From CAZTKP01 sp964614215 (lineage in GTDB: Bacteria; UBP6; UBA1177), in the NCBI GenBank assembly GCA_964614215.1, contig CAZTKP010000166.1, forward strand, positions 1 to 5,631: a DNA stretch of 5,631 nt, given 5' to 3'. The notes beneath the pieces were generated by a model that saw only the letters and a program-made list of their open reading frames with translations, was not told the origin of the DNA and did not search any database. Of this stretch, positions 1-5,586 are shown one piece after another; within the stretch, counting starts at the first letter, position 1, and each line of letters starts with the position of its first letter. Both the position numbers and the translations under genes were made by a program.

Positions 1-1454
1 CGGAGTCCGATCTCATCTCCGGGACTTGGAAGGTGTGTAAGATGAACTTCGCAGCCTCTGAGTTCCTTAAGTTTTTCAATTGCAACTGAAGCTGAGGGAT
101 TGAATGTTGCACTGATGGAAAGTGCGATAAGAGTCTCCTCAAGGTCAAGACTGATGCCTTTTTTAAGGAAAACATCCTTTTTCATATATCCGATAGATTC
201 CGTGATGTTCGGCTGAAGAAGATGAATCTCCTCCGGAATTCCTGCAAGATGCTTCACAGCGTTTAAAATTAGTGCTGAAGATGCGTGCATGAGCGTGGAA
301 TTGTTCCCGCTGATGATAGTTCCATCCTTGAGCTCTATCGCAGCTCCGCAGTAAAAACCGTCACTGCCCTTTTTGCTCTGCTTTCCTTCCCATGCAGACT
401 TCTTGGCAGCTTCTACAACAATTCTGTCAGTCGGTTTAGCTCCGATATCCTTCATGATAAGTTCAGCTCTTTCAACGGTTCCCTTATCAACGAGTCCCAT
501 CGCATATTCACATGAGTATCTGTAGTATCTTCTAACGATTTCCTGCTTTGAAGCTTCGCTTACCGCTTCATCATCAACAATTCCGAAACCAGCACAGTTG
601 ACGCCCATATCGGTCGGAGATTTGTAGAATGAAGGCTTATTTGTGATCTTTTCAATTATTCTTCTAAGCAGAGGGAAAGCATCCACATCTCGGTTGTAGT
701 TAACCGAGTACTGACCATAGGAATCAACATGAAAGTGGTCGATCACGTTCACATCACGAAGCTCACAGGTGGCAGCTTCATATGCAACGTTCACAGGATG
801 TTTAAGCGGAATATTCCAGATGGGAAAAGTCTCAAATTTAGCGTATCCGGCATCCACACCTCTCTGCTGCTCATGGTAAAGCTGGGAAAGACAGGTGGCA
901 AGCTTTCCGCTTCCCGGTCCGGGGCCCGTGACAACAACAATAGGCCTTTCAGTTTCAATGAAAGGATTCTTGCCGTAACCTTCAGGACTTACAATGGTAT
1001 CGACATCAGTGGGATAACCCTTGGTGAAACTGTGTGTATAGACTTTAACGCCTCTTCTTTCCAGTTTGTTCATAAAAGCTTTTGCCGACGGCTGACCCTC
1101 GTAACGTGTTATGACAACAGCACGAACCGTTAAACCCCAGTCATTGAAATCATCGATTGTACGCATCGCATCAGCATCGTAAGTAATACCGAAATCAGCT
1201 CTCATCTTCTTCTTTTCAATATCTCCCGCATAGATACACATGATTATCTCTGCATCATCCTTAAGCATGTTGAGAAGTCTCATTTTAACGTTCGGTTCAA
1301 ACCCCGGAAGAACCCTTGATGCATGGTAGTCGAACAGTATCTTTCCGCCGAACTCCAGATACAGCTTATTGTTAAAGCGCTCCACACGCTTTAAGATCTC
1401 TTCTGACTGTAATTTCAAATACTTGTCGTTATCAAACCCTACTTTTGCCACCAT
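1..1454 (-). CDS. DUF1846 / UPF0371 family protein, C-terminus cut off by window edge
   Basis: Reading back from ATG at 1454-1452 gives an uninterrupted frame of 484 codons plus two bases to the window edge, with no stop. The protein starts MVAKVGFDNDKYLKLQSEEI and carries blocks I recognise from the DUF1846 (UPF0371) family: FDYHASRVLPGFEP (41-54), a glycine-rich P-loop-like stretch GPGPGSGK (177-184), YAKFETFPIWNIPLKHPVN (204-222), VNYNRD (251-256), TDMGVN (281-286) and HLTHLPSPGDE (471-481). Family members are about 500 residues, so only about 20 C-terminal residues should be missing. No signal peptide or membrane segment is visible, so it is probably cytoplasmic. The molecular function of the family is unknown to me; the GPGPGSGK loop suggests phosphate or nucleotide binding, which is inference. 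An AGGAGG Shine-Dalgarno six bases upstream supports the start. It lies 37 bases downstream of the symporter and is probably co-transcribed with it. Confidence 0.9.
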   Translation of the reverse strand, partial: MVAKVGFDNDKYLKLQSEEILKRVERFNNKLYLEFGGKILFDYHASRVLPGFEPNVKMRLLNMLKDDAEIIMCIYAGDIEKKKMRADFGITYDADAMRTIDDFNDWGLTVRAVVITRYEGQPSAKAFMNKLERRGVKVYTHSFTKGYPTDVDTIVSPEGYGKNPFIETERPIVVVTGPGPGSGKLATCLSQLYHEQQRGVDAGYAKFETFPIWNIPLKHPVNVAYEAATCELRDVNVIDHFHVDSYGQYSVNYNRDVDAFPLLRRIIEKITNKPSFYKSPTDMGVNCAGFGIVDDEAVSEASKQEIVRRYYRYSCEYAMGLVDKGTVERAELIMKDIGAKPTDRIVVEAAKKSAWEGKQSKKGSDGFYCGAAIELKDGTIISGNNSTLMHASSALILNAVKHLAGIPEEIHLLQPNITESIGYMKKDVFLKKGISLDLEETLIALSISATFNPSASVAIEKLKELRGCEVHLTHLPSPGDEIGL

Positions 1455-1460
1455 CCTGCT

Positions 1461-1466
1461 CCTCCT
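1461..1466 (-). promoter_or_regulatory. Strong Shine-Dalgarno (AGGAGG) for the DUF1846 gene
   Basis: The minus strand reads AGGAGG, then AGCAGG, then ATG at 1454: a perfect consensus with six-base spacing. It fixes the start of the DUF1846 gene and is much stronger than the ribosome sites of the two genes upstream, suggesting independent, efficient initiation in the shared message. Confidence 0.75.
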
Positions 1467-1491
1467 GGATTAATGTATTAAACACTGCGTT

Positions 1492-2898
1492 TTAATGATT
1501 AGCACTTTTTGAAAATCGTGTCAACGAAAAGATAGCTATCAGAACAGCCGTTATAACAAAGTTGATCACAGCATAGTAGTGAAGAGAAATTCCCTTGAGA
1601 AAAGCTATGACCAGAATGCTTGCAATGATCCCGGAAATGAATCCCCGCAAAGCCGCAGTCGAAGAAACTTTTGTATAGAAAGCAAAGAGAAAAAGCGCCA
1701 GAAGCGGAGCTCCCATCCCGTTTACCACCTTGTTAACAGTCACAAAAATTGACCCCAGCTCCCCAACGGGAAGTGCAAGAACAATTACTGCAAATCCTAT
1801 CACAGCTGAGGTGAAACGCGCTTTTTTAATGGAAAACTCACCCTTATGAATATCGGTGAAAAAAGCGGTAGTGCACGAATTTATTCCTGAATCTATGCTT
1901 GACATCATTGCAGCCATCAACCCTGCCACAAGCATCCCCGAAACACCATCAGGCATCGTTTTTAAGAACATTGCGACAGCTTTCAGAGGTTTTATTCCGG
2001 GCGCAGCATCTATTTTCACAAAGATACCGAACAAAGCAATGAGAACTATGACCAGAACAGCTGAAAACGCGTTGAGCATAAAACTCTTCTTAAAATCCTT
2101 GTCAGATCTTGCAGTGAAATAACGCTGAACAACGACCTGATCGACTCCGTACCTTGCACAGAATGCGACAAGAACTCCCAGAAAAGTGCTCCAGACAGAG
2201 ATTCTAACCGTCCAGGATGGAGAAAAGATTGCTGCATCAAAAGGTGAAAAAGGTTTCATGACCTTTGCAGATACCGCCTGCTCGAAAACAGCTGTAAAAC
2301 TGTAATCAAACCTCGAAAAAGCAGTGATAAGAACAATAATAACGCCACCGAAAAGCACCGTAAACTGTAGTGTGTCAGTAACTATGACCGCTCTTATCCC
2401 TCCATTGACCGTATAAATCAGAGAAACAACCCCGGCAACGATAATTACAGCATAGATCGGATAACCGCTTACCGCACTTAGAGCCATTCCGGCAGCATAA
2501 AGAGATACCGCCATCCATATCATTTTCCAGACAATGAACATTGATGATGCCGCGACACGTACTTTCCGATCAAAACGCTGCTCAAGAAGTTCGTAGGCCG
2601 ATGTCACCTCAAGTTCTCTGTATTTGGGAACAAAGATCCTGCTCACAGGAAAGTAGACAAGAAAGAACATGGGAACAGCAAGCAGCACATAGAGCCCGAA
2701 ACTGAAAACTTCCGCTGTAACAGCAACAAAGTTGAGCGTGGAAAAAGCTGTGACCATTACAGAGATCCCGACAGGTATCCAGTGAACTGAACGTCCTGCA
2801 AGGAAGTAGTCCTTTCCGCTGTTATTTGAACCGCTGAAAAAGAAACCTACGGCTGTGACCGCAGCAAGATAAAGGACAACAACTATAGCATCAGCCAT
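1492..2898 (-). CDS. Sodium:solute symporter (SSF / SLC5-like family)
   Basis: A 468-residue integral membrane protein, predicted to couple sodium entry to uptake of an organic solute across the inner membrane. SSF signatures are DYFLAGRSVHW (30-40), YTVNGGIRAVIVTDTLQF (162-179), DQVVVQRYFTARSDK (253-267) and AGLMAAMMSSIDSGINS (325-341). S333 and S334 in the last block match the serines that form the Na2 sodium site in vSGLT. By eye I count 13 hydrophobic segments: about 2-23, 38-65, 67-90, 113-143, 146-167, 170-194, 236-258, 272-296, 317-348, 360-380, 384-410, 416-437 and 440-462. This fits the SSF core, without a C-terminal sensor extension. Substrate cannot be told from sequence; the general look is closer to the anion/vitamin branch (NIS/SMVT-like) than to PutP, weakly held. 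Its ATG follows the kinase TAG with no spacer and only a poor AGAG ribosome site precedes it, so translational coupling to the kinase is likely. Confidence 0.93.
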   Translation of the reverse strand: MADAIVVVLYLAAVTAVGFFFSGSNNSGKDYFLAGRSVHWIPVGISVMVTAFSTLNFVAVTAEVFSFGLYVLLAVPMFFLVYFPVSRIFVPKYRELEVTSAYELLEQRFDRKVRVAASSMFIVWKMIWMAVSLYAAGMALSAVSGYPIYAVIIVAGVVSLIYTVNGGIRAVIVTDTLQFTVLFGGVIIVLITAFSRFDYSFTAVFEQAVSAKVMKPFSPFDAAIFSPSWTVRISVWSTFLGVLVAFCARYGVDQVVVQRYFTARSDKDFKKSFMLNAFSAVLVIVLIALFGIFVKIDAAPGIKPLKAVAMFLKTMPDGVSGMLVAGLMAAMMSSIDSGINSCTTAFFTDIHKGEFSIKKARFTSAVIGFAVIVLALPVGELGSIFVTVNKVVNGMGAPLLALFLFAFYTKVSSTAALRGFISGIIASILVIAFLKGISLHYYAVINFVITAVLIAIFSLTRFSKSANH

Positions 2899-4395
2899 CT
2901 AGTCTCTAAGAGGAAGATAGAGAATAAAATCAGAACCTTTGCCAACTTCCGAGACAAGTTCCACCTCGCCGCCATGGTTTTTAACCGTGCGGTATACGGA
3001 GGCAAGGCCCAGCCCTGTTCCCTTATCATCATCCTTTGTGGTAAAGAAAGGTTCAAATATCCTGTCCCGGATCTGCTCCTCAACACCATGACCTGTATCT
3101 TTAACTGAAAGTTTAAGGTATCTGCCCGGAGCAAGCATAAGCGGATTGTAAACATTCTCCGGAATATCGATATTTTCGGAACTGAACAGTATCATTCCAC
3201 CGTCAGGCATAGCATCCCTTGCATTTAATATCAGGTTTATAAAGGCATTCTGCATCTGGCTCCTATCTGTAGAAACTATAGCCTTTCCCTCAAGTTCCAC
3301 ATTGACTTTAACCTTGTTGTTCAGAGAGGATACGACCATTTTTAATGTTTCTCTAATCAGATCATGAATATCTATATCTTCCTTCCTGCCATCGCTTTTT
3401 CTAGCAAACCTAAGCAGCTGTTTTGTCATTTCTGAAGCCTGATGGCTCACTTCCTTTATCCTTTCTGCATAGATATAACTGTCACTTTCCGGTTCCAGAA
3501 TAGTTGTCAGAAGGTCTGATGCGCCTATTATTCCGCTTATCATATTGTTGAAATCGTGTGCCAATCCACTCGCCAGACGACCTACTGCATCCATTTTCTC
3601 AGACTGCTTAAGCTGCTCATGAAGTCTGTAAGTTTCCGTAACATCCCTGAAAACAAGCACTACACCAAGGATATTACCCTCATCGTCCTTTATCGGAGCT
3701 CCACTGTCAGATATCTGATACTCCTTTCCATCTTTAGATACAAGTACTGTATGATTTGCCAGGCCCGCGATATTCCCGCTCTTCAGAACCTTATGCACCG
3801 GACTTTCAACTGTTTTTCCTGAAGAAGCGCTCATTATTTTAAAAACATCTTCAACCCTTCCGCCCTCTGCCTCTTCTCTTTTCCAGCCTGTAAGCTTTTC
3901 AGCAGGGCCGTTCATCATTCTGACCTTTCCTTCCGTATCCGTCGTGATAACAGCATCACCTATGGAATTAAGAGTGATCCTATACTTTTCCTCACTTTCT
4001 CTGATCTTTTTCCTATTCTTAACTTCTTCCGTAATATCTCTCCAGATAACAAGGACCGCATCTGTCTCCGGAGCAAGTGTGAGAATAATATCACCGTGAA
4101 AAAGAGTTCCGTTGTCCCTTTCATGTACCCATTCAAATCGATTGGAACCTTTTTCAAGACAGATATTTATCATCTCGTTAGCCTTGTCGACAGAACGTTT
4201 TCCGTCGGCCTGGAACTCAGGAGAGATATCCCACGGGGTTCTTCCGATTATTTTATCTTTGCTGTCGACCTGAAGCATTTTTAGAGTAGCTTCATTACAA
4301 TCTACAAAAACACCGTTCTCAAGAACAGAAACAGGATCTGATATGTTTTCAAAGAGAGTAGCTACAACAGGCGGAATTAGCTCAAGAAAGTTCAT
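2899..4395 (-). CDS. Soluble PAS-PAS sensor histidine kinase (NtrB-like HDFNN type)
   Basis: A 498-residue protein with no transmembrane segment or signal peptide, so cytoplasmic. Domains in order: PAS 1 about 10-122 (ends VIWRDITEE), a short helical linker, PAS 2 about 134-254 (ends VLVFRDVTET), a dimerisation/phosphotransfer domain about 264-332 with phosphoacceptor H280 in GLAHDFNN, and an HATPase_c domain about 370-496. The ATP site is complete: N box NLILNARDAM (387-396), G1 DTGHGV (433-438), F box IFEPFFTTK (446-454) and G2 KGTGLGLASVY (458-468). The kinase should autophosphorylate H280 and pass the phosphate to a response regulator, but none is fused or encoded nearby. The PAS ligand is unknown. 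The start at 4395 has GGGGT upstream with a short A-rich spacer, and a good promoter lies just beyond. The gene abuts the symporter (TAG then ATG), suggesting that it senses the transported solute or the state of the transporter; this is inference. Confidence 0.95.
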   Translation of the reverse strand: MNFLELIPPVVATLFENISDPVSVLENGVFVDCNEATLKMLQVDSKDKIIGRTPWDISPEFQADGKRSVDKANEMINICLEKGSNRFEWVHERDNGTLFHGDIILTLAPETDAVLVIWRDITEEVKNRKKIRESEEKYRITLNSIGDAVITTDTEGKVRMMNGPAEKLTGWKREEAEGGRVEDVFKIMSASSGKTVESPVHKVLKSGNIAGLANHTVLVSKDGKEYQISDSGAPIKDDEGNILGVVLVFRDVTETYRLHEQLKQSEKMDAVGRLASGLAHDFNNMISGIIGASDLLTTILEPESDSYIYAERIKEVSHQASEMTKQLLRFARKSDGRKEDIDIHDLIRETLKMVVSSLNNKVKVNVELEGKAIVSTDRSQMQNAFINLILNARDAMPDGGMILFSSENIDIPENVYNPLMLAPGRYLKLSVKDTGHGVEEQIRDRIFEPFFTTKDDDKGTGLGLASVYRTVKNHGGEVELVSEVGKGSDFILYLPLRD

Positions 4396-4428
4396 TTTTT
4401 ACCCCGATATTCACAAATTTGGCGTGTT

Positions 4429-4457
4429 ATTCTATATCATCTGCCATTTTTTTTCAA
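4429..4457 (-). promoter_or_regulatory. Sigma70-type promoter for the kinase-symporter-DUF1846 block
   Basis: On the minus strand TTGAAA (4457-4452) is followed by exactly 17 bases and then TAGAAT (4434-4429). Each hexamer matches the consensus at five of six positions. Transcription would begin near 4422, leaving a leader of about 27 bases before the kinase ATG. No comparably good promoter was noticed between the three minus-strand genes. Confidence 0.65.
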
Positions 4458-4496
4458 TGAAGAAGACATCTTAAATTTTCGTATATCCTGATTATA

Positions 4497-4594
4497 GGGA
4501 GAACTCTCAAAATAACTCCCTTAATCCCTCTTTCAAAAAGAGGGAAACAGAAGCTATTCCCTCGCTTTGTAAAAGATAGGGTTAGGGAGAGTTC
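4497..4594. repeat. Imperfect palindromic intergenic repeat (REP/MITE-like) with two internal hairpins
   Basis: The element is bounded by GAACTCTC (4501-4508) and its exact inverse GAGAGTTC (4587-4594). Inside, CTCCCTTAA (4516-4524) pairs imperfectly with TTAGGGAG (4582-4589). Two hairpins lie between: 4525-4545 has a perfect 9-bp stem (TCCCTCTTT with AAAGAGGGA, loop CAA), and 4559-4581 has CCCT..CTTT pairing with AAAG..AGGG around a GTA loop with two mismatches. The CCCTTAAT / CCCTCTTT style resembles intergenic palindromes that occur in many copies in some bacterial genomes. It has no coding capacity and no clear target-site duplication. The hairpins lack a following T run on either strand, so it is not an obvious terminator. 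The copy number cannot be seen here. Confidence 0.6.
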
Positions 4595-4611
4595 TTTATT
4601 TAAAATATCCA

Positions 4612-4640
4612 TTGACATTGTATATACATTGAATTACAAT
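4612..4640 (+). promoter_or_regulatory. Sigma70-type promoter of the antitoxin gene
   Basis: A perfect TTGACA (4612-4617) is followed by 17 bases and TACAAT (4635-4640), five of six to consensus. Transcription would start near 4646-4648. This puts the upstream ATG at 4652 almost at the message end, but leaves room for a ribosome site before the ATG at 4664. Confidence 0.75.
4617..4640. promoter_or_regulatory. Palindromic operator candidate within the antitoxin promoter
   Basis: A perfect 10-base palindrome TGTATATACA (4619-4628) sits in the -35/-10 spacer. A second inverted pair, ATTGTA (4617-4622) and TACAAT (4635-4640), spans the spacer and -10 box. Ribbon-helix-helix antitoxins usually bind short palindromes overlapping their own promoters, so this is a likely autorepression site for the protein encoded downstream. 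The role is inferred; the symmetry is seen directly. Confidence 0.55.
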
Positions 4641-4652
4641 ATCAGATCAAAA

Positions 4653-4657
4653 TGGAG
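4653..4657 (+). promoter_or_regulatory. Ribosome binding site (TGGAG) that decides the antitoxin start
   Basis: GGAG at 4654-4657 stands six bases before ATG at 4664. The alternative in-frame ATG at 4652 overlaps this site, has no Shine-Dalgarno of its own and would lie about five bases from the predicted transcript start. I therefore place the start at 4664. Confidence 0.6.
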
Positions 4658-4663
4658 TTCAAA

Positions 4664-4948
4664 ATGACGGCAAAAAAGAAAATAGAACAGGAAGAAAAAG
4701 AAGAAGAAAAACTGCTAAAAGACCTCATTGATGAAGGACTTCCTGAAATTTCAACTTCAAGGAAGAAAAAACTAGAGAAAGCAGCAAAAAAAACAATCGC
4801 CAGAACCAAACCTGTCAGCATCAGAATGCCATTAAAAGAACTGGCTGAAATTCAGGCAAAAGCAGCTGAGATAGGAATGCCCTACCAGACACTTATCAAC
4901 CTTCTGGTAAAACAGTATCTTCAGGGAAAGATAAGACTGACTATTTGA
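4664..4948 (+). CDS. CopG/BrnA-type ribbon-helix-helix antitoxin, no adjacent toxin
   Basis: A 94-residue protein (98 if begun at 4652). The N-terminal half is a lysine/glutamate-rich, probably helical stretch of the kind that wraps a toxin, including the block LIDEGLPEI (21-29). The C-terminal half is a ribbon-helix-helix DNA-binding fold: strand KPVSIRMP (49-56), helix A LKELAEIQAKAAEIG (57-71), then MPYQTLINLLVKQYLQGKI (72-90). The strand-helix pattern and the MPYQTLI turn are typical of CopG-family antitoxins (COG5304-like), which commonly pair with BrnT (DUF497) toxins. It should bind DNA as a dimer and repress its own promoter. The usual BrnT-BrnA order puts the toxin first, but here the promoter leads straight into the antitoxin and the next gene downstream is an exported protein. 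It may be an orphan antitoxin or a stand-alone regulator. The family call is firm; the biological role is not. Confidence 0.83.
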   Translation: MTAKKKIEQEEKEEEKLLKDLIDEGLPEISTSRKKKLEKAAKKTIARTKPVSIRMPLKELAEIQAKAAEIGMPYQTLINLLVKQYLQGKIRLTI

Positions 4949-4960
4949 ACAACTATTGAA

Positions 4961-4990
4961 TTGACTTTCCATCCACAGATGATAAATTAT
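4961..4990 (+). promoter_or_regulatory. Possible weak promoter for the exported protein gene, with a small palindrome
   Basis: TTGACT (4961-4966) followed by 18 bases and AATTAT (4985-4990), or by 16 bases and TAAATT, gives a plausible but imperfect promoter. A perfect 11-base inverted repeat GATAA-A-TTATC (4981-4991) overlaps the -10 region and could be an operator. Read-through from the antitoxin promoter is an equally good explanation for expression, since no terminator separates the genes. Confidence 0.3.
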
Positions 4991-5009
4991 CTTGTCGCTA
5001 ACAGAACTA

Positions 5010-5015
5010 AAGGTG
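5010..5015 (+). promoter_or_regulatory. Ribosome binding site (AAGGTG) supporting a TTG start
   Basis: AAGGTG ends four bases before TTG at 5020, one mismatch from AAGGAG. No ATG or GTG lies in a suitable place before the signal peptide, so TTG is the only start that keeps the complete Lys-Lys-hydrophobic leader. Confidence 0.5.
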
Positions 5016-5019
5016 CTTT

Positions 5020-5586
5020 TTGAAGAAGATTTTCCTCTTATTTGTAGTCTTTATAATTTTAACATTTTCATTTAACACCCATGCTGAATCTAAAAGACCG
5101 GATTTTGAAATTGGACATGGAACTGTTTCCACGTCAAATGGTGTTTTCACAATGGTGCCTTTTACCGGCATGACTTTACATACCGGCACATCCTTCAGCC
5201 ACACATATATTGATCTTAACTTAACGCTTTTTCTTTATGGAATATCTTTTGATCTAAACTATGCCATGGGAGTATTTATAGATTTTACAAGAAATAAAAA
5301 GATCTCAAATAGACTTCTTTTTGAAGGAGATTTCATTTTTTATACCGGGGCAGGAAAAAGTCTTGCAAATGACGGGATTCCCTACACGTCAACAACATTG
5401 TCATCTGGTCCCGGTCTTGGATACAAATTTATTGAAAGATACACCAAGTTTAACATCTACTTCACTTTAAAAGCAGTTCTGCATTTCGTGTTCTGGGAAA
5501 AACACAAAGGCATATATTACGATGAGAGCAATTATTCAAGACTTATCAACTATGCCGTTTATTCCAGTTTCGGAATTGTGTTTTAA
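5020..5586 (+). CDS. Exported protein of unknown function, outer-membrane beta-barrel-like
   Basis: A 188-residue protein that I do not recognise as a named family. It begins with a clear Sec signal peptide: KK at 2-3, hydrophobic core IFLLFVVFIILTFSF (4-18) and a likely signal peptidase I site after NTHA (19-22), leaving a mature protein of about 166 residues. There is no lipobox cysteine. The mature part has no long hydrophobic helix. It shows repeated stretches of about ten residues rich in alternating aromatic, aliphatic and polar residues (for example TYIDLNLTLFLYG, GISFDLNYAMGVFIDF, LLFEGDFIFYTGAG, KFNIYFTLKAVLHFVF) and ends SSFGIVF, with the terminal phenylalanine typical of outer-membrane barrels. 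A small barrel of about eight strands would fit the size. The start is TTG. The gene is visibly more AT-rich than the minus-strand block and lies 71 bases after the antitoxin; a functional link is not evident. Confidence 0.7.
   Translation: MKKIFLLFVVFIILTFSFNTHAESKRPDFEIGHGTVSTSNGVFTMVPFTGMTLHTGTSFSHTYIDLNLTLFLYGISFDLNYAMGVFIDFTRNKKISNRLLFEGDFIFYTGAGKSLANDGIPYTSTTLSSGPGLGYKFIERYTKFNIYFTLKAVLHFVFWEKHKGIYYDESNYSRLINYAVYSSFGIVF

Noticed and set aside
285..1133. Plus-strand open frames at 285-515 and 729-1133
   Set aside because: They lie antisense within the well-conserved DUF1846 gene, have no ribosome sites and encode no recognisable domain.
1455..1491. Terminator or promoter between the symporter and the DUF1846 gene
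   Set aside because: The 37-base gap has only the AGGAGG ribosome site; I see no hairpin and no convincing promoter hexamers.
1856..2240. Open frames at 1856-2122 (+) and 2046-2240 (-) inside the symporter
   Set aside because: The SSF protein explains this DNA with family motifs throughout; these frames are shadows.
2883..3155. Minus-strand frame spanning the kinase/symporter junction
   Set aside because: It overlaps the kinase ATP-binding domain and the symporter start in another frame and has no domain signature. It is not a bridging gene or frameshifted fusion.
3556..4284. Open frames at 3556-3822 (+), 3960-4157 (-) and 4096-4284 (+) inside the kinase
   Set aside because: All are out of frame with an intact PAS-PAS-kinase and lack independent support.
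4526..4544. Hairpin as a bidirectional intrinsic terminator
   Set aside because: Neither strand has a T run after the stem, and both flanking genes are transcribed away from it, so no gene ends there.
5007..5204. Minus-strand frame opposite the signal peptide region of the exported protein
   Set aside because: It is antisense to a gene with a clear signal peptide, and its own product has no recognisable features. It is too short and unsupported to be the missing toxin.
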